Source of the DNA: Rhodococcus sp. HM1
GTDB lineage: Bacteria > Actinomycetota > Actinomycetes > Mycobacteriales > Mycobacteriaceae
Length of the DNA stretch: 64,000 bases
Direction of reading: 5' to 3'
Assembly: GCF_023218075.1 (NCBI RefSeq)
Contig: NZ_JALPTB010000018.1
Span: 37,276-101,275 of the forward strand
The notes under the pieces were generated by a model. The model saw only the letters and a list, made by a program, of their open reading frames with translations, searched no databases and was not told the origin of the DNA. Made by a program: the position numbers and the translations under genes. Of this stretch, positions 1 through 8,372 are shown in pieces (the stretch's first letter is position 1; every line of letters starts with the position of its first letter).

Positions 1-549
1 GTCGCGGCCCTGACCCTGGCCGGGTGCGCCGATTCGCAGAGCCCCGCGCCGCCGGCGTCGGCCGGCACGATCCCCACCACCACCGCACCCGCGGCGGCGA
101 AGAACCTCCCCGTCGACGCGGCCGCCAAGTCGGCGCCGGCAGCGCCCGGTTCGAAGCTGACGGTCACCGACATCCGCACCGGCACCCACGACGGCTTCGA
201 TCGCGTGGTCTACGAACTCGGCGGCAGCGGCACACCGGGCTGGCGCGTCGCTTACGTCGACCGTGCCGTGCAGGACGGCAGCGGAAACGAGGTCGCGGTC
301 GCGGGCGGAGCGATCCTGCAGGTTCTCATCGACGGTTCCGCCTACCCGTTCGACAGCGGCGTGGAGCAGTACGCCGGCCCGCAACCGGTGCTCGCGGCGC
401 CCGGCGGCTCGGTCGTCGAGGTCAACGGCGCAGGTGTGTTCGAGGGCGTCACCCAGTCGTTCATCGGGATCAAGGATCCCGACACGCCGTTCTCGGTGTA
501 CTCCCTGACCGGCCCGACCCGCCTCGTGATCGACGTGGCGCGCCCGTAG
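1..549 (+). CDS. AMIN-like domain lipoprotein, 5' end missing
   Basis: The frame is open from base 1 to the TAG at 547-549, so the true start lies before the window. The visible N-terminus is hydrophobic and reaches a lipobox-like LAGC at about residues 6-9, which suggests an exported lipoprotein whose Cys becomes lipidated. A Ser/Pro/Ala/Thr-rich linker follows. From about residue 48 comes a compact beta-rich domain (VTDIRTGTHDGFDRVVYEL, then GW.V.YVD and DGSG), typical of the AMIN-like lipoproteins of mycobacteria and rhodococci. These are presumed to sit at the outer face of the membrane; their ligand is unknown. The family call is fairly secure; a specific role cannot be given. Confidence 0.8.
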   Translation, partial: VAALTLAGCADSQSPAPPASAGTIPTTTAPAAAKNLPVDAAAKSAPAAPGSKLTVTDIRTGTHDGFDRVVYELGGSGTPGWRVAYVDRAVQDGSGNEVAVAGGAILQVLIDGSAYPFDSGVEQYAGPQPVLAAPGGSVVEVNGAGVFEGVTQSFIGIKDPDTPFSVYSLTGPTRLVIDVARP

Positions 550-592
550 GGCACTCATCCCGAACGGGCGTTCCAGACAGCGTCGACCTCGG

Positions 593-880
593 TCAATACC
601 GCATCACGTGCAGGATCGCGCCGGCGGTCCACATCGCGAGAATCGCCAGCGGGAGCGTCGCCATCGACACGACCAACCCCGCACCGAGATGGCGCACACG
701 GCCAGAGAAGAGACAACAGACGAGGCCGGACACGAATGGCAACGCCAGGGCGGTCCAGCCGAATTCACGTGGGACCCAGAACGGTACGGTCGCCTGGACC
801 ACGATCCCGGCAACCACACCGATCAGACTCGCCGGGCCGAACACTCGTCCGGGCGCAATCCGGGTCTCGTCGGCTACCAC
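593..880 (-). CDS. Small three-helix membrane protein, last gene of the ESX-like cassette
   Basis: A 95-residue protein starting at GTG (878-880) in the arrangement TAGTG, so its first base is the last base of the upstream gene's stop. It has three hydrophobic segments, at about residues 13-33, 42-58 and 66-90, and almost no soluble part. I recognise no family. The one-base overlap with the gene at 880-1206 implies translational coupling. The cassette order (two helical secretion-type proteins, then two tiny membrane proteins) suggests a partner, chaperone or immunity role, but that is inference only. Confidence 0.7.
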   Translation of the reverse strand: MVADETRIAPGRVFGPASLIGVVAGIVVQATVPFWVPREFGWTALALPFVSGLVCCLFSGRVRHLGAGLVVSMATLPLAILAMWTAGAILHVMRY

Positions 881-1206
881 TACCGCACCACCAGAATCAC
901 ACCGCCGTAGATCGCAACCAGCGATCCCACCGCGACCCCCAGCGCGACCCCGGCGCGGATCCGCGACGTGGTCCGCAGCAGCACCGCCGAGGCGAGCGGT
1001 GTCAGAATCGCCGCGAGAACCACCAACGCCACAAGTAGTTGGGGCTCATTCGTGTCGTCCATCCCGAACGCCTCGAAAACGAATATGGCAATCGCGAACG
1101 TGAACGCGAGCGAGATCGGTACCATCACAGTCGCTGATCCCCAGAACAGCCCGTCGGTAGCCACGCGGGGCTTCAGTTCCTGTCCAGTCACATTCAGCTG
1201 CCTCAC
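880..1206 (-). CDS. Small three-helix membrane protein of the ESX-like cassette
   Basis: A 108-residue protein. I place the start at GTG 1204-1206, which overlaps the upstream gene's TGA as GTGA, rather than at the further-upstream candidate inside that gene. Hydrophobic segments lie at about residues 21-45, 55-78 and 84-106, with a short acidic loop (GMDDTNEPQ) between the first two. It resembles its downstream neighbour in size and topology, and the two may be diverged copies or a membrane pair. No family is recognised. Confidence 0.7.
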   Translation of the reverse strand: MRQLNVTGQELKPRVATDGLFWGSATVMVPISLAFTFAIAIFVFEAFGMDDTNEPQLLVALVVLAAILTPLASAVLLRTTSRIRAGVALGVAVGSLVAIYGGVILVVR

Positions 1207-2522
1207 GACCGTCCTCCGTGCGCCCACGCGAGGTTCACTTCTTGGAGCGCCATGGGCTGCACGCCATCGAAACGTTCTGTGGCCGAGGAGTAGTCGCCCA
1301 GAGTGTGATCGAACGGTAGGTTGCCGAGCGGGCCCCACTTCGAGCCGCTGTCAGCCGGGTCGATATAGATCTGTTGCGTACTGCCGGATACTGAATCCTG
1401 ATAGATCTCCAAAGACGGATAGTTCCCGATCTGCGCGGCAACACCGACCCTCTCCGGACCAGGAGCGAGAACTATGTCCCCTTTCACGGAATGAAATGTC
1501 GTCAGTGCCTCCGAATCGAGAGGCGGCAGTGCATTCGTCGCCTCGTACACAAGTCGTACCGACCCGTCCGAGAGCTGCTGTACGTTCACCGCAGGAGCAC
1601 CGACTTCCACTTCGCCTGTCACCCCGACGGACGGATTCTGACGCGCAATCACGACGCCGTTCTCGTAGTCCACGTACAGCGAAACCCTCGTTCGTTCCGG
1701 ATCGAACGTCGGATCCTCGTCTCGATCATCACCGAGATCGTTGTGAATGAAGTTGACAACTTCACCAGCCGGAATAAAGAGACCCATTCGGACGATCCCC
1801 TGCCCCGGGACCGGTTCGATACGGCCGACCACCACTTCGGCGCGCACGCCCTGGTTCTTGTCCAGATAACTTGTGGTGTCGAGAGCCATCGCGGTACGCC
1901 AATCGACCGCGGTCGCCGGGCGTCGTCCGAACATCGTGTCGAATGCGATCGAGGCAGCGGTCAATCGTCCCGGAGTCGAGACAGCAGACTCCCGCAACTC
2001 CGGGGGCACGCCCTGCGGGCTGTTCGACGACAGTTCACCGGCGAGCGCCTCCAACGCAGCCGCAAGACTTCCGTCGATCGCCCGGATCCCTTCGACGGCA
2101 TTCCGAATCCGTTCTGCGAAGTAGTCTGCGAGTTCGTCCTGGCGAGCCCTGAGTTCATCGTCGGCCGCAGGCCTCGGGGTCAGCGCCCAATCTTCACCGA
2201 CGATGAACAGTTCCTCCGCCTCAGCCACCACTGCTCGCAGGAACTCCAGCATCGATTCGAGTTCACGGGCACTTCCGTCGTAGGCGTCGACGATCGCCTG
2301 CACCGTTCCCGCAAGGCGTCGAACCTCGTCGTACTCGTCGTCTGCTCGGTGCGCTGCCGCATCGAAGGCGATTCCGGTCCATTCCGGAGCCATTCCACGA
2401 ACGTCGTTGCGCATGGTTCCGGCCACGTCGACGATCGATCGGCAAATCCCGTCCAGGTTCGAGGCCGTCACGGTCAGGTCCGACGATTTCCACAGCTCGA
2501 TCTGAGACCGGCTCGGGGTCAC
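1203..2522 (-). CDS. Putative type VII secretion substrate: N-terminal WXG100-like helical domain plus C-terminal unknown domain
   Basis: A 439-residue protein starting at GTG (2520-2522), overlapping the preceding stop as GTGA. The first 140 or so residues are a helical hairpin with a WxG-type turn (EWTGIAF near residue 48) and long heptad-like helices, as in WXG100/EspA-like ESX substrates. Residues 150-230 are a second helical region rich in Ala and Glu. From about residue 235 the protein turns beta-rich, with repeated short strands and a Gly/Pro/Asp-rich end. Actinobacterial relatives tend to be labelled TPR-repeat-region proteins beside EspC-like partners. No catalytic motif is evident, so toxin activity is unproven. 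Base composition is noticeably less GC-rich than neighbouring genes. Confidence 0.6.
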   Translation of the reverse strand: MTPSRSQIELWKSSDLTVTASNLDGICRSIVDVAGTMRNDVRGMAPEWTGIAFDAAAHRADDEYDEVRRLAGTVQAIVDAYDGSARELESMLEFLRAVVAEAEELFIVGEDWALTPRPAADDELRARQDELADYFAERIRNAVEGIRAIDGSLAAALEALAGELSSNSPQGVPPELRESAVSTPGRLTAASIAFDTMFGRRPATAVDWRTAMALDTTSYLDKNQGVRAEVVVGRIEPVPGQGIVRMGLFIPAGEVVNFIHNDLGDDRDEDPTFDPERTRVSLYVDYENGVVIARQNPSVGVTGEVEVGAPAVNVQQLSDGSVRLVYEATNALPPLDSEALTTFHSVKGDIVLAPGPERVGVAAQIGNYPSLEIYQDSVSGSTQQIYIDPADSGSKWGPLGNLPFDHTLGDYSSATERFDGVQPMALQEVNLAWAHGGRS

Positions 2523-2938
2523 GGGAGGTCCCCCATGGTAGCGAGTTGCGCCGCGAATACGCCCTCGGCGACCTGGTAATCCCCGGCCGATCCTCTCGCG
2601 AGACCCGACATGTACGCGATCCGGTCTGCCGCGGCAACGGTCGCGGCATTCAGCGCCTGAACTACCGCGACGCTGACCTGCGCGGTACGACTTCCGGGGA
2701 ATCGCACAACCGAGTCCCCACGCCCGAGGCCCTCCGAAAGCTCCTCGATCGCTTCCGTCGCCGAATCGAGCAATCCGGACAATCGCCGGAGCTCTTCGGG
2801 ATTCACCCGGAAGAGGTCGACTGCACTCGGGGGCCCCGGGTCGACCGTGCCCGGAGACGAGTCCCCCGACTCGCCGAGCATCGCTTCCATGTAGTCGTCG
2901 ACGAATACAGCAGACTCGCTCGGGACAGCACTGGTCAC
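2519..2938 (-). CDS. Small ESX/EspC-like helical protein, first gene of the cassette
   Basis: I chose GTG 2936-2938 as the start because a GGGGGGA ribosome-binding sequence lies 8-9 bases upstream and the longer candidate N-terminus is Arg/Ser-rich and implausible. This gives 139 residues. After an acidic, disordered-looking first 35 residues (ESGDSSPGTVDPGPPS) comes a two-helix unit starting FRVNPEELRRLSGLLDSATE and containing RIAYMSGLARGSAGDY, like the EspC/ESX-1 secretion-associated family. Such proteins are usually partners of a larger WXG100 protein, which is exactly what the next gene encodes. It is probably an ESX substrate or co-secreted chaperone; there is no ESX machinery in the window. 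Confidence 0.6.
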   Translation of the reverse strand: MTSAVPSESAVFVDDYMEAMLGESGDSSPGTVDPGPPSAVDLFRVNPEELRRLSGLLDSATEAIEELSEGLGRGDSVVRFPGSRTAQVSVAVVQALNAATVAAADRIAYMSGLARGSAGDYQVAEGVFAAQLATMGDLP

Positions 2939-3070
2939 GTTTCGAAATTCCCCCCGCTCAGTGGACGACGCGCTCGCGTCCTTCCGGCTCCCCCTCCGGC
3001 CGGGTGAGAGTATCACCGTCACGAGGCGCGCAAGCGACACGCTGTGGGGCAGGTGTGTCGCCGACTACCC

Positions 3071-3101
3071 TTGACCTCGAGCCTGCTCGAGGTTCTACGG
3101 T
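3071..3101 (+). promoter_or_regulatory. Promoter with operator palindrome for the ABC exporter operon
   Basis: TTGACC (3071-3076) and TACGGT (3096-3101) form a sigma70-like pair with a 19-base spacer. Most of the spacer is the perfect palindrome CCTCGAGCCTGCTCGAGG (3075-3092, 8-bp arms and a 2-base centre). A repressor bound there would block RNA polymerase. A GGGAGG ribosome-binding sequence (3118-3123) precedes the ATG at 3132. No regulator gene is adjacent, so the binding protein is unknown. Confidence 0.55.
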
Positions 3102-3131
3102 CGGGGCTACGAGAGAGGGAGGCTCCGCGAG

Positions 3132-5033
3132 ATGAGCATGGAAATCACCGCGTGGAACGCGATGTACAACGCGATGCACGCACACAACGACCGTCGGCCG
3201 TTCTCACGTGAAAGCCTGCGCCGGATCGGCGCGTTCGCCCGTCCGCATCGCCGCAACATCTTGTTCTACCTGGTGCTCAGCGTCGTGATCGCGGCGCTCG
3301 GTGTGGCGACACCGGTGCTGGCAGGCCGGGTGGTCAACGCCATCGTCGATCACGCCGCACTGTCCGTGGTCCTCGGGTTGGCGGTGCTCATCGCCGGCAT
3401 CGCGATCGTCGAGGCCGGGCTCGCGATCGCGAATCGCTGGTTGTCGGCGAGCATCGGCGAGGACCTGATCCTGGATCTGCGCACCACCGTGTTCGATCAC
3501 GTCCAGCGCATGCCCATCGCGTTCTTCACCCGCACCCGCACCGGTGCGCTGGTCAGTCGGCTGAACAACGACGTCATCGGCGCGCAGCGCGCCTTCAGCG
3601 ACACCCTCTCCGGTGTCGTCGGCAACATCGTCACACTCGTCATCACGCTCGTCGTGATGATCGGAATCTCGTGGCAGATCACGCTTCTCGCACTGCTGTT
3701 GTTGCCGATCTTCGTGATTCCCGCGCGGCACATGGGAACTCGCCTCGCCCGATTGAGTCGTGAAGCCGCGAACCACAATTCGGTGATGAGCACCCAGATG
3801 ACCGAACGGTTCTCCGCCCCTGGCGCCACGCTCGTCAAGCTGTTCGGCCGGCCGGACCACGAATCCGCCGAGTTCGCGATCCGGGCTCGACGCGTCCGCG
3901 ACATCGGAGTCCGCACGGCGATGCTGCAGTCCGTCTTCGTCACCGCACTAACCCTCGTCTCGGCTCTGGCGCTCGCGCTCGTCTACGGCCTCGGCGGCTT
4001 CTACGCTCTGCGCGGCCAGCTCGACGCCGGCTCGGTGGTGGCGATGGCGATGCTGCTCACCCGCCTGTACTCGCCGCTCACAGCCCTGGCCAGCGCCCGG
4101 ATGGATGTCATGAGCGCGATGGTCAGCTTCGAGCGGGTCTTCGAGGTGCTCGACCTGAAGCCGTTGATCGTCGAGGCCCCCGGCGCGCGCGACGTGCCGC
4201 CGGGACCGGTGTCGGTGGAACTGCGCAACGTGAGCTTCGCCTACCCCTCCGCCGACAAGGTGTCGCTGGCGTCGCTCGAGGAGGTCGCGGTCCTGGACAC
4301 CCGCGGCGGCGAAACCGTGCTGCACGACATCGATTTCCGGGTCGAACCGGGACAGATGGTGGCGCTGGTCGGCTCGTCCGGTGCCGGAAAATCCACCGTG
4401 GCGCAGCTGATTCCGCGTCTGTACGACGTGGATTCCGGACAGGTGCTACTGAACGGCATCGACGTGCGGGAGCTGACGGCCTCGTCGATCCGTGCCACGG
4501 TCGGCCTGGTCACCCAGGACGGGCACCTGTTCCACGAGTCGGTGCGGCAGAATCTGCTGCTGGCCCGGCCGACGGCCACCGAGGACGAGCTGTGGGACGC
4601 GCTGCGCCGAGCCCGCCTGCACGATCTGATCGCCTCGTTGCCGGACGGACTGGACACCGTCGTCGGCGAACGCGGCTACCGGCTCTCCGGCGGTGAACGC
4701 CAGCGGCTGACGATCGCGCGGCTGTTGCTCGCACACCCGCGCGTCGTGATCCTCGACGAGGCCACCGCGCACCTGGATTCGACCTCGGAGGCCGCGGTGC
4801 AGGAGGCGCTGACCGAAGCACTGGCCGGCCGGACCTCGGTGGTCATCGCGCACCGGCTGTCGACGATCCGGGCCGCCGATCAGATCCTGGTCGTGGAGGG
4901 CGGGCGCATCGTCGAACGGGGTACGCACACCGAGCTGCTCGCGGCCGGCGGCCGTTACGAGCAGCTGTATCGCACCCAGTTTGCCGATTCCGGAAAGTAT
5001 TCGTCCGCGTTCGCCCCGATACTCGAAGCATGA
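3132..5033 (+). CDS. ABC exporter half-transporter (membrane domain plus ATPase)
   Basis: A 633-residue type IV ABC exporter subunit. The first 55 residues are cytoplasmic, a six-helix membrane domain spans about 35-350, and a nucleotide-binding domain fills 360-615. The NBD has Walker A GSSGAGKST, Q-loop VTQDGHLF, signature LSGGERQR, Walker B VVILDEAT with the catalytic Glu, and the switch His in VIAHRLS, so it should be a fully active homodimer. An extra stretch of about 20 residues (SADKVSLASLEEVAVLDTRG) is inserted near the NBD start. Substrate unknown. The start follows GGGAGG, and the stop overlaps the DinB-like gene (ATGA). Confidence 0.92.
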   Translation: MSMEITAWNAMYNAMHAHNDRRPFSRESLRRIGAFARPHRRNILFYLVLSVVIAALGVATPVLAGRVVNAIVDHAALSVVLGLAVLIAGIAIVEAGLAIANRWLSASIGEDLILDLRTTVFDHVQRMPIAFFTRTRTGALVSRLNNDVIGAQRAFSDTLSGVVGNIVTLVITLVVMIGISWQITLLALLLLPIFVIPARHMGTRLARLSREAANHNSVMSTQMTERFSAPGATLVKLFGRPDHESAEFAIRARRVRDIGVRTAMLQSVFVTALTLVSALALALVYGLGGFYALRGQLDAGSVVAMAMLLTRLYSPLTALASARMDVMSAMVSFERVFEVLDLKPLIVEAPGARDVPPGPVSVELRNVSFAYPSADKVSLASLEEVAVLDTRGGETVLHDIDFRVEPGQMVALVGSSGAGKSTVAQLIPRLYDVDSGQVLLNGIDVRELTASSIRATVGLVTQDGHLFHESVRQNLLLARPTATEDELWDALRRARLHDLIASLPDGLDTVVGERGYRLSGGERQRLTIARLLLAHPRVVILDEATAHLDSTSEAAVQEALTEALAGRTSVVIAHRLSTIRAADQILVVEGGRIVERGTHTELLAAGGRYEQLYRTQFADSGKYSSAFAPILEA

Positions 5034-5548
5034 GCATCCCCACCGAATCCGAGCTGCTGCTCGAGATCCTCGGCAACCAGCACGACGCGTTCCGCAACGC
5101 GGTCTCCGGGCTCACCGAGGAACAGGCACGCTCGGTGCCGAGCGCGTCGTCGATGAGCCTGGCGTCGCTGCTCGCGCACGTCGTCGACGGCGAGGTCGCC
5201 GCCGCCGACCGTATCGCCGGAACCAACAGCCGCCCCGACGACCCGGTCGAGGCATGGACGTCGGGCTGGCTCGTCGGCGACGACGAGACCGTCGCCGACC
5301 AGATCGCGAAGCTCGACGCGGCCGCGGCCCGGCTCGCCCAGCTGGTCCGCGACGAACCGGATCTCGACCGCGTCGTCGACATTCCCGACGACGTGGCCCG
5401 CTACCTGGACCAGGGGGTGCCGTTCACGGTGCGGTTCCTGCTGCTGCACCAGATCGAGGAGTGGGCGCGGCACGCAGGCCACGCCGACATCATCCGCGAG
5501 TCGATCGACGGTGCCACGGCCGACGTCCTCGCCGGTCACGCCTGGTAG
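5030..5548 (+). CDS. DinB/mycothiol-dependent maleylpyruvate isomerase-like protein
   Basis: A 172-residue four-helix-bundle protein of the DinB_2/DUF664 superfamily. It shows the family pattern: an N-terminal helix (LLLEILGNQHDAFRNAVSGL), a histidine after it in SLLAHVVDGE, and a C-terminal LLHQIEEWARHAGHADIIRE that carries the other metal-binding histidines. Members include mycothiol S-transferases and unassigned metal proteins; the substrate cannot be read here. Its ATG overlaps the exporter stop (ATGA), so it is co-translated with it and may modify or detoxify the same compound the pump exports. Confidence 0.8.
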   Translation: MSIPTESELLLEILGNQHDAFRNAVSGLTEEQARSVPSASSMSLASLLAHVVDGEVAAADRIAGTNSRPDDPVEAWTSGWLVGDDETVADQIAKLDAAAARLAQLVRDEPDLDRVVDIPDDVARYLDQGVPFTVRFLLLHQIEEWARHAGHADIIRESIDGATADVLAGHAW

Positions 5549-5552
5549 GGAC

Positions 5553-6338
5553 ATGAAAATCGATGCGGCCGGCGCCGCGCAGAACACGCCTCTCGAACGA
5601 GTGGCCCGGGTGGGTCAGGCGACCAGCGGCGTCGTCCACGCGCTGATCGGATACATCGTCGTGCGACTCGCCATGGGCGAGTCCGGTGCCGCCGACCAGT
5701 CCGGTGCGCTGGCCACGATGGCCGCGGCGCCCGGAGGCACCGCCGTCCTGTGGGTCACCGCGGTGACGCTCGCGGCCCTCGCACTGTGGCGGCTGACCGA
5801 AGCGTTGATGGGTAAACGGTCCGATCTCGAGGAACCGTCGACGCTGGACCGGTTCAAGTCCGCGGGCGTCGCGATCGCGTATGCGGCGCTCGCGTTCACC
5901 GCCCTGCAGTTCGCGCTGGGAAGCGGACGGTCCAGCAGCGAGCAGAGCGTCGGGCTGAGCGCACGATTGATGCAATCCGGCGCCGGCAAGACGGTGCTCG
6001 TCGTCGCCGGGCTCATTGCCGTGGGGATCGGCGGATACCACGTGTACAAGGGCATGAGCCGGAACTTCCTCGACGACCTGCACCGTCCGGTGCCGGGCGT
6101 CGCGACGGTGCTCGGCGTCGTCGGTTACACCGCGAAGGGACTGGCGATCGCAGGCGCGGGAATCCTGGTCGTCATCGCGACCTTCACGTCCGACCCGGCC
6201 AAGGCGACCGGGCTGGACGGTGCCCTGAAGACGCTGGGCACCGCCCCGTTCGGACAGGTCCTTCTGTGGGCGGCCGGACTGGGCATCGTCGTCTACGGTG
6301 CCTACTGCTTCGTCCTGGCGCGCTACGGAAGGATGTGA
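5553..6338 (+). CDS. DUF1206 integral membrane protein
   Basis: Start ATG 5553-5555 lies four bases after the DinB-like stop, with GGTAGGGA just upstream. The 261-residue product has six membrane segments arranged as three successive two-helix DUF1206 units, each starting with a G.A..G.V..L.G pattern: VGQATSGVVHALIGYIVV, then the KSAGVAIAYAALAFTALQF unit, then VVGYTAKGLAIAGAGILV. DUF1206 proteins are widespread in Actinobacteria and have no assigned biochemical activity. The stop lies inside the tandem repeat at 6337-6421. Confidence 0.88.
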   Translation: MKIDAAGAAQNTPLERVARVGQATSGVVHALIGYIVVRLAMGESGAADQSGALATMAAAPGGTAVLWVTAVTLAALALWRLTEALMGKRSDLEEPSTLDRFKSAGVAIAYAALAFTALQFALGSGRSSSEQSVGLSARLMQSGAGKTVLVVAGLIAVGIGGYHVYKGMSRNFLDDLHRPVPGVATVLGVVGYTAKGLAIAGAGILVVIATFTSDPAKATGLDGALKTLGTAPFGQVLLWAAGLGIVVYGAYCFVLARYGRM

Positions 6339-6421
6339 CCGGACCGGACCGTCACAACTCGACCGGACCGGACCGTCACAACTCGACCGGATCGGACCGT
6401 CACAACTCGACCGGATCGGTC
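6337..6421. repeat. Tandem 24-bp repeat, about 3.5 copies, between convergent genes
   Basis: Three full units of GACCGGACCGGACCGTCACA plus ACTC lie at 6337-6360, 6361-6384 and 6385-6408, with one A-for-C-type change in unit 3 (GGATCGG). A partial fourth unit (6409-6421) follows. The array begins inside the TGA of the DUF1206 gene (6336-6338) and ends inside the stop of the helicase gene (6420-6422), filling the whole gap. Within each unit GGACCGGACCG is itself a short repeat. It may be slippage DNA, a protein-binding array or part of a bidirectional terminator. Confidence 0.9.
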
Positions 6422-8372
6422 AGTCGCGACCGCGGAATCCGCCGCCGCGGCTGCCGTGGCCGTGACCGCCACGGTCGCCGCGGTGCGAGAAGCCGCCGCG
6501 ATCCTTGTCGCGGTCCTTGAAGTCACGGTCCTTGAAGTCGCCGCGGTCCTTGTAGCCACGGGGCTTGTCGCCGTAGTCCTTGCGGCCGCCGCGCTCGCCC
6601 CAGTCCTTCTTACCGCCGTACTCGCGGCGCTCACCGCCGCGGCGGTCACCGCGGTCGTCACGGGCCCGGTACGAGCCCGGCCGTCCCGACGGGGCGCCGG
6701 TATCGGGCTGCAACTGGATGAGCACCCCGGAGATCCGGGTCGCACGCAGCGCCTCGAGGGTCTGCGCCGACAGGTCCTTGGGCAGCTCGACGAGGCTGTG
6801 ATCGGCCCGGATGCTGATGTGCCCGAAGTCGCTGCGACGCAGGCCGCCCTCGTTGGCGATGGCACCGACGATCGCGCCGGGCTGCACCCGGTGCCGCTTG
6901 CCGACGGCGATCCGGTAGGTGATCAGTTCCTGGCCGTCACGGCCGACGCGGGAGGCTCCGTCGTCGTCGAACCGGCGCGGCGGACGCGGTTCGCGCTCGC
7001 GGCGCTGCGGGGCGATCGGCTCGGGCTCGGACTCCATGAGGAAGGACTCGCCGTCGCGCGAGAGCACGGCGAGAGCGGCCGCGATGTCGGCGAGCGGAAC
7101 GTCGTGCTCCCGCTCGTAGTCCTCGATGAACGTGCGGAACAACTGCAGGTGGTCCGACGCGAGCGCCTCGGTGATGCCGTCGTTGAACTTGGCGACCCGC
7201 TGCGCGTTCACGTCCTCGACGGTGGGCAGCTGGATCTCGGCGAGCGGCTGACGCGTGGCCCGCTCGATGGCCTTGAGCAGGTGCCGCTCGCGGGGAGCGA
7301 CGAACAGCAGCGCGTCGCCGCTGCGGCCGGCGCGGCCGGTGCGGCCGATCCGGTGCACGTACGACTCGGTGTCGTGCGGGATGTCGTAGTTCACGACGTG
7401 GCTGATGCGGTCGACGTCGAGGCCGCGCGCGGCGACGTCGGTCGCGACGAGGATGTCGAGGGCACCGCTCTTGAGCTGGCCGATCGTGCGCTCACGCTGG
7501 GCCTGCACGATGTCGCCGTTGATCGCGGCGGCGGAGAAGCCGCGGGCACGCAGCCGCTCGGCGAGGTCCTCGGTGGCCTGCTTGGTCCGGACGAAGATGA
7601 TCATCGCCTCGAACGACTCGACCTCGAGGATGCGGGTCAGTGCGTCGAGCTTGCGCTGGTGCGACACCAGCACCCAGCGCTGGGAGATGTTGGAGGAGGT
7701 CGTGGTCTTCGACTTGACCGTGATCTCTTCGGGGTCGTTGAGGTACTGCTTCGACAGCCGGCGGATCGCGCCGGGCATGGTCGCCGAGAACAGGGCGACC
7801 TGCTTGGTGTCGGGGGTGTCGGCGAGGATGCGCTCGACGTCCTCCTGGAAGCCCATCGTGAGCATCTCGTCGGCCTCGTCGAGGACGAGGAATTCCAGCT
7901 CCGAGATGTCGAGGGTGCCCTTGGAAAGGTGATCGATCACACGTCCGGGGGTGCCGACGATGACCTGGGCGCCGCGACGCAGTCCGGACAGCTGCACGCC
8001 GTACGCCTGGCCACCGTAGATGGGCAGCACGTGCAGCCCGGGGATGTGCGCCGAATACTTGCCGAAAGCCTCTGCGACCTGCAGCGCAAGCTCACGGGTG
8101 GGCGCCAGGATCAGCGCCTGGGGCCGCTTCTTCGCGGTGTCGATGCGGGAGAGGATCGGCACCGCGAACGCGGCGGTCTTGCCGGTGCCGGTCTGAGCGA
8201 GACCGACGACGTCCCGTCCCTCCAGCAGTGGTGGGATGGTCGCCGCCTGGATCGGCGACGGGGACTCGTAGCCCACGTCCGAAAGCGCTTGCAGCACACG
8301 GGCATCGATGTCGAGATCGGCGAACGTGGGGGTGGCGTTTTCGGCGTCGGGGTCTTGCACAATATCACTCAT
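6420..8372 (-). CDS. deaD: DEAD-box ATP-dependent RNA helicase (DeaD/CsdA type)
   Basis: A 650-residue helicase with all core motifs: Q-motif (FADLDIDARVLQALSDVGY), motif I AQTGTGKT, Ia PTRELALQ, II DEAD, III SAT, and VI HRIGRTGRAGR. Residues 470-550 match the DbpA-type RNA-binding fold that targets structured RNA. The last 90 or so residues form a low-complexity Arg/Gly/Asp/Lys tail (repeats such as KDRGDFKDRDFKDRD) expected to bind RNA nonspecifically. Such proteins unwind rRNA and mRNA during ribosome assembly and cold adaptation. The start is the ATG at 8370-8372, and the downstream end abuts the tandem repeat. Confidence 0.95.
   Translation of the reverse strand: MSDIVQDPDAENATPTFADLDIDARVLQALSDVGYESPSPIQAATIPPLLEGRDVVGLAQTGTGKTAAFAVPILSRIDTAKKRPQALILAPTRELALQVAEAFGKYSAHIPGLHVLPIYGGQAYGVQLSGLRRGAQVIVGTPGRVIDHLSKGTLDISELEFLVLDEADEMLTMGFQEDVERILADTPDTKQVALFSATMPGAIRRLSKQYLNDPEEITVKSKTTTSSNISQRWVLVSHQRKLDALTRILEVESFEAMIIFVRTKQATEDLAERLRARGFSAAAINGDIVQAQRERTIGQLKSGALDILVATDVAARGLDVDRISHVVNYDIPHDTESYVHRIGRTGRAGRSGDALLFVAPRERHLLKAIERATRQPLAEIQLPTVEDVNAQRVAKFNDGITEALASDHLQLFRTFIEDYEREHDVPLADIAAALAVLSRDGESFLMESEPEPIAPQRREREPRPPRRFDDDGASRVGRDGQELITYRIAVGKRHRVQPGAIVGAIANEGGLRRSDFGHISIRADHSLVELPKDLSAQTLEALRATRISGVLIQLQPDTGAPSGRPGSYRARDDRGDRRGGERREYGGKKDWGERGGRKDYGDKPRGYKDRGDFKDRDFKDRDKDRGGFSHRGDRGGHGHGSRGGGFRGRD

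Noticed and set aside
24..1103. Long plus-strand open frame rich in Arg, Pro and Gly
   Set aside because: It is the out-of-frame shadow of the lipoprotein and membrane-protein genes; composition is Arg/Pro junk and no family is recognisable.
1491..2579. 362-codon plus-strand frame opposite the ESX-like cassette
   Set aside because: Antisense to a convincing WXG100-type gene; Arg/His-rich with no domain and no ribosome-binding site.
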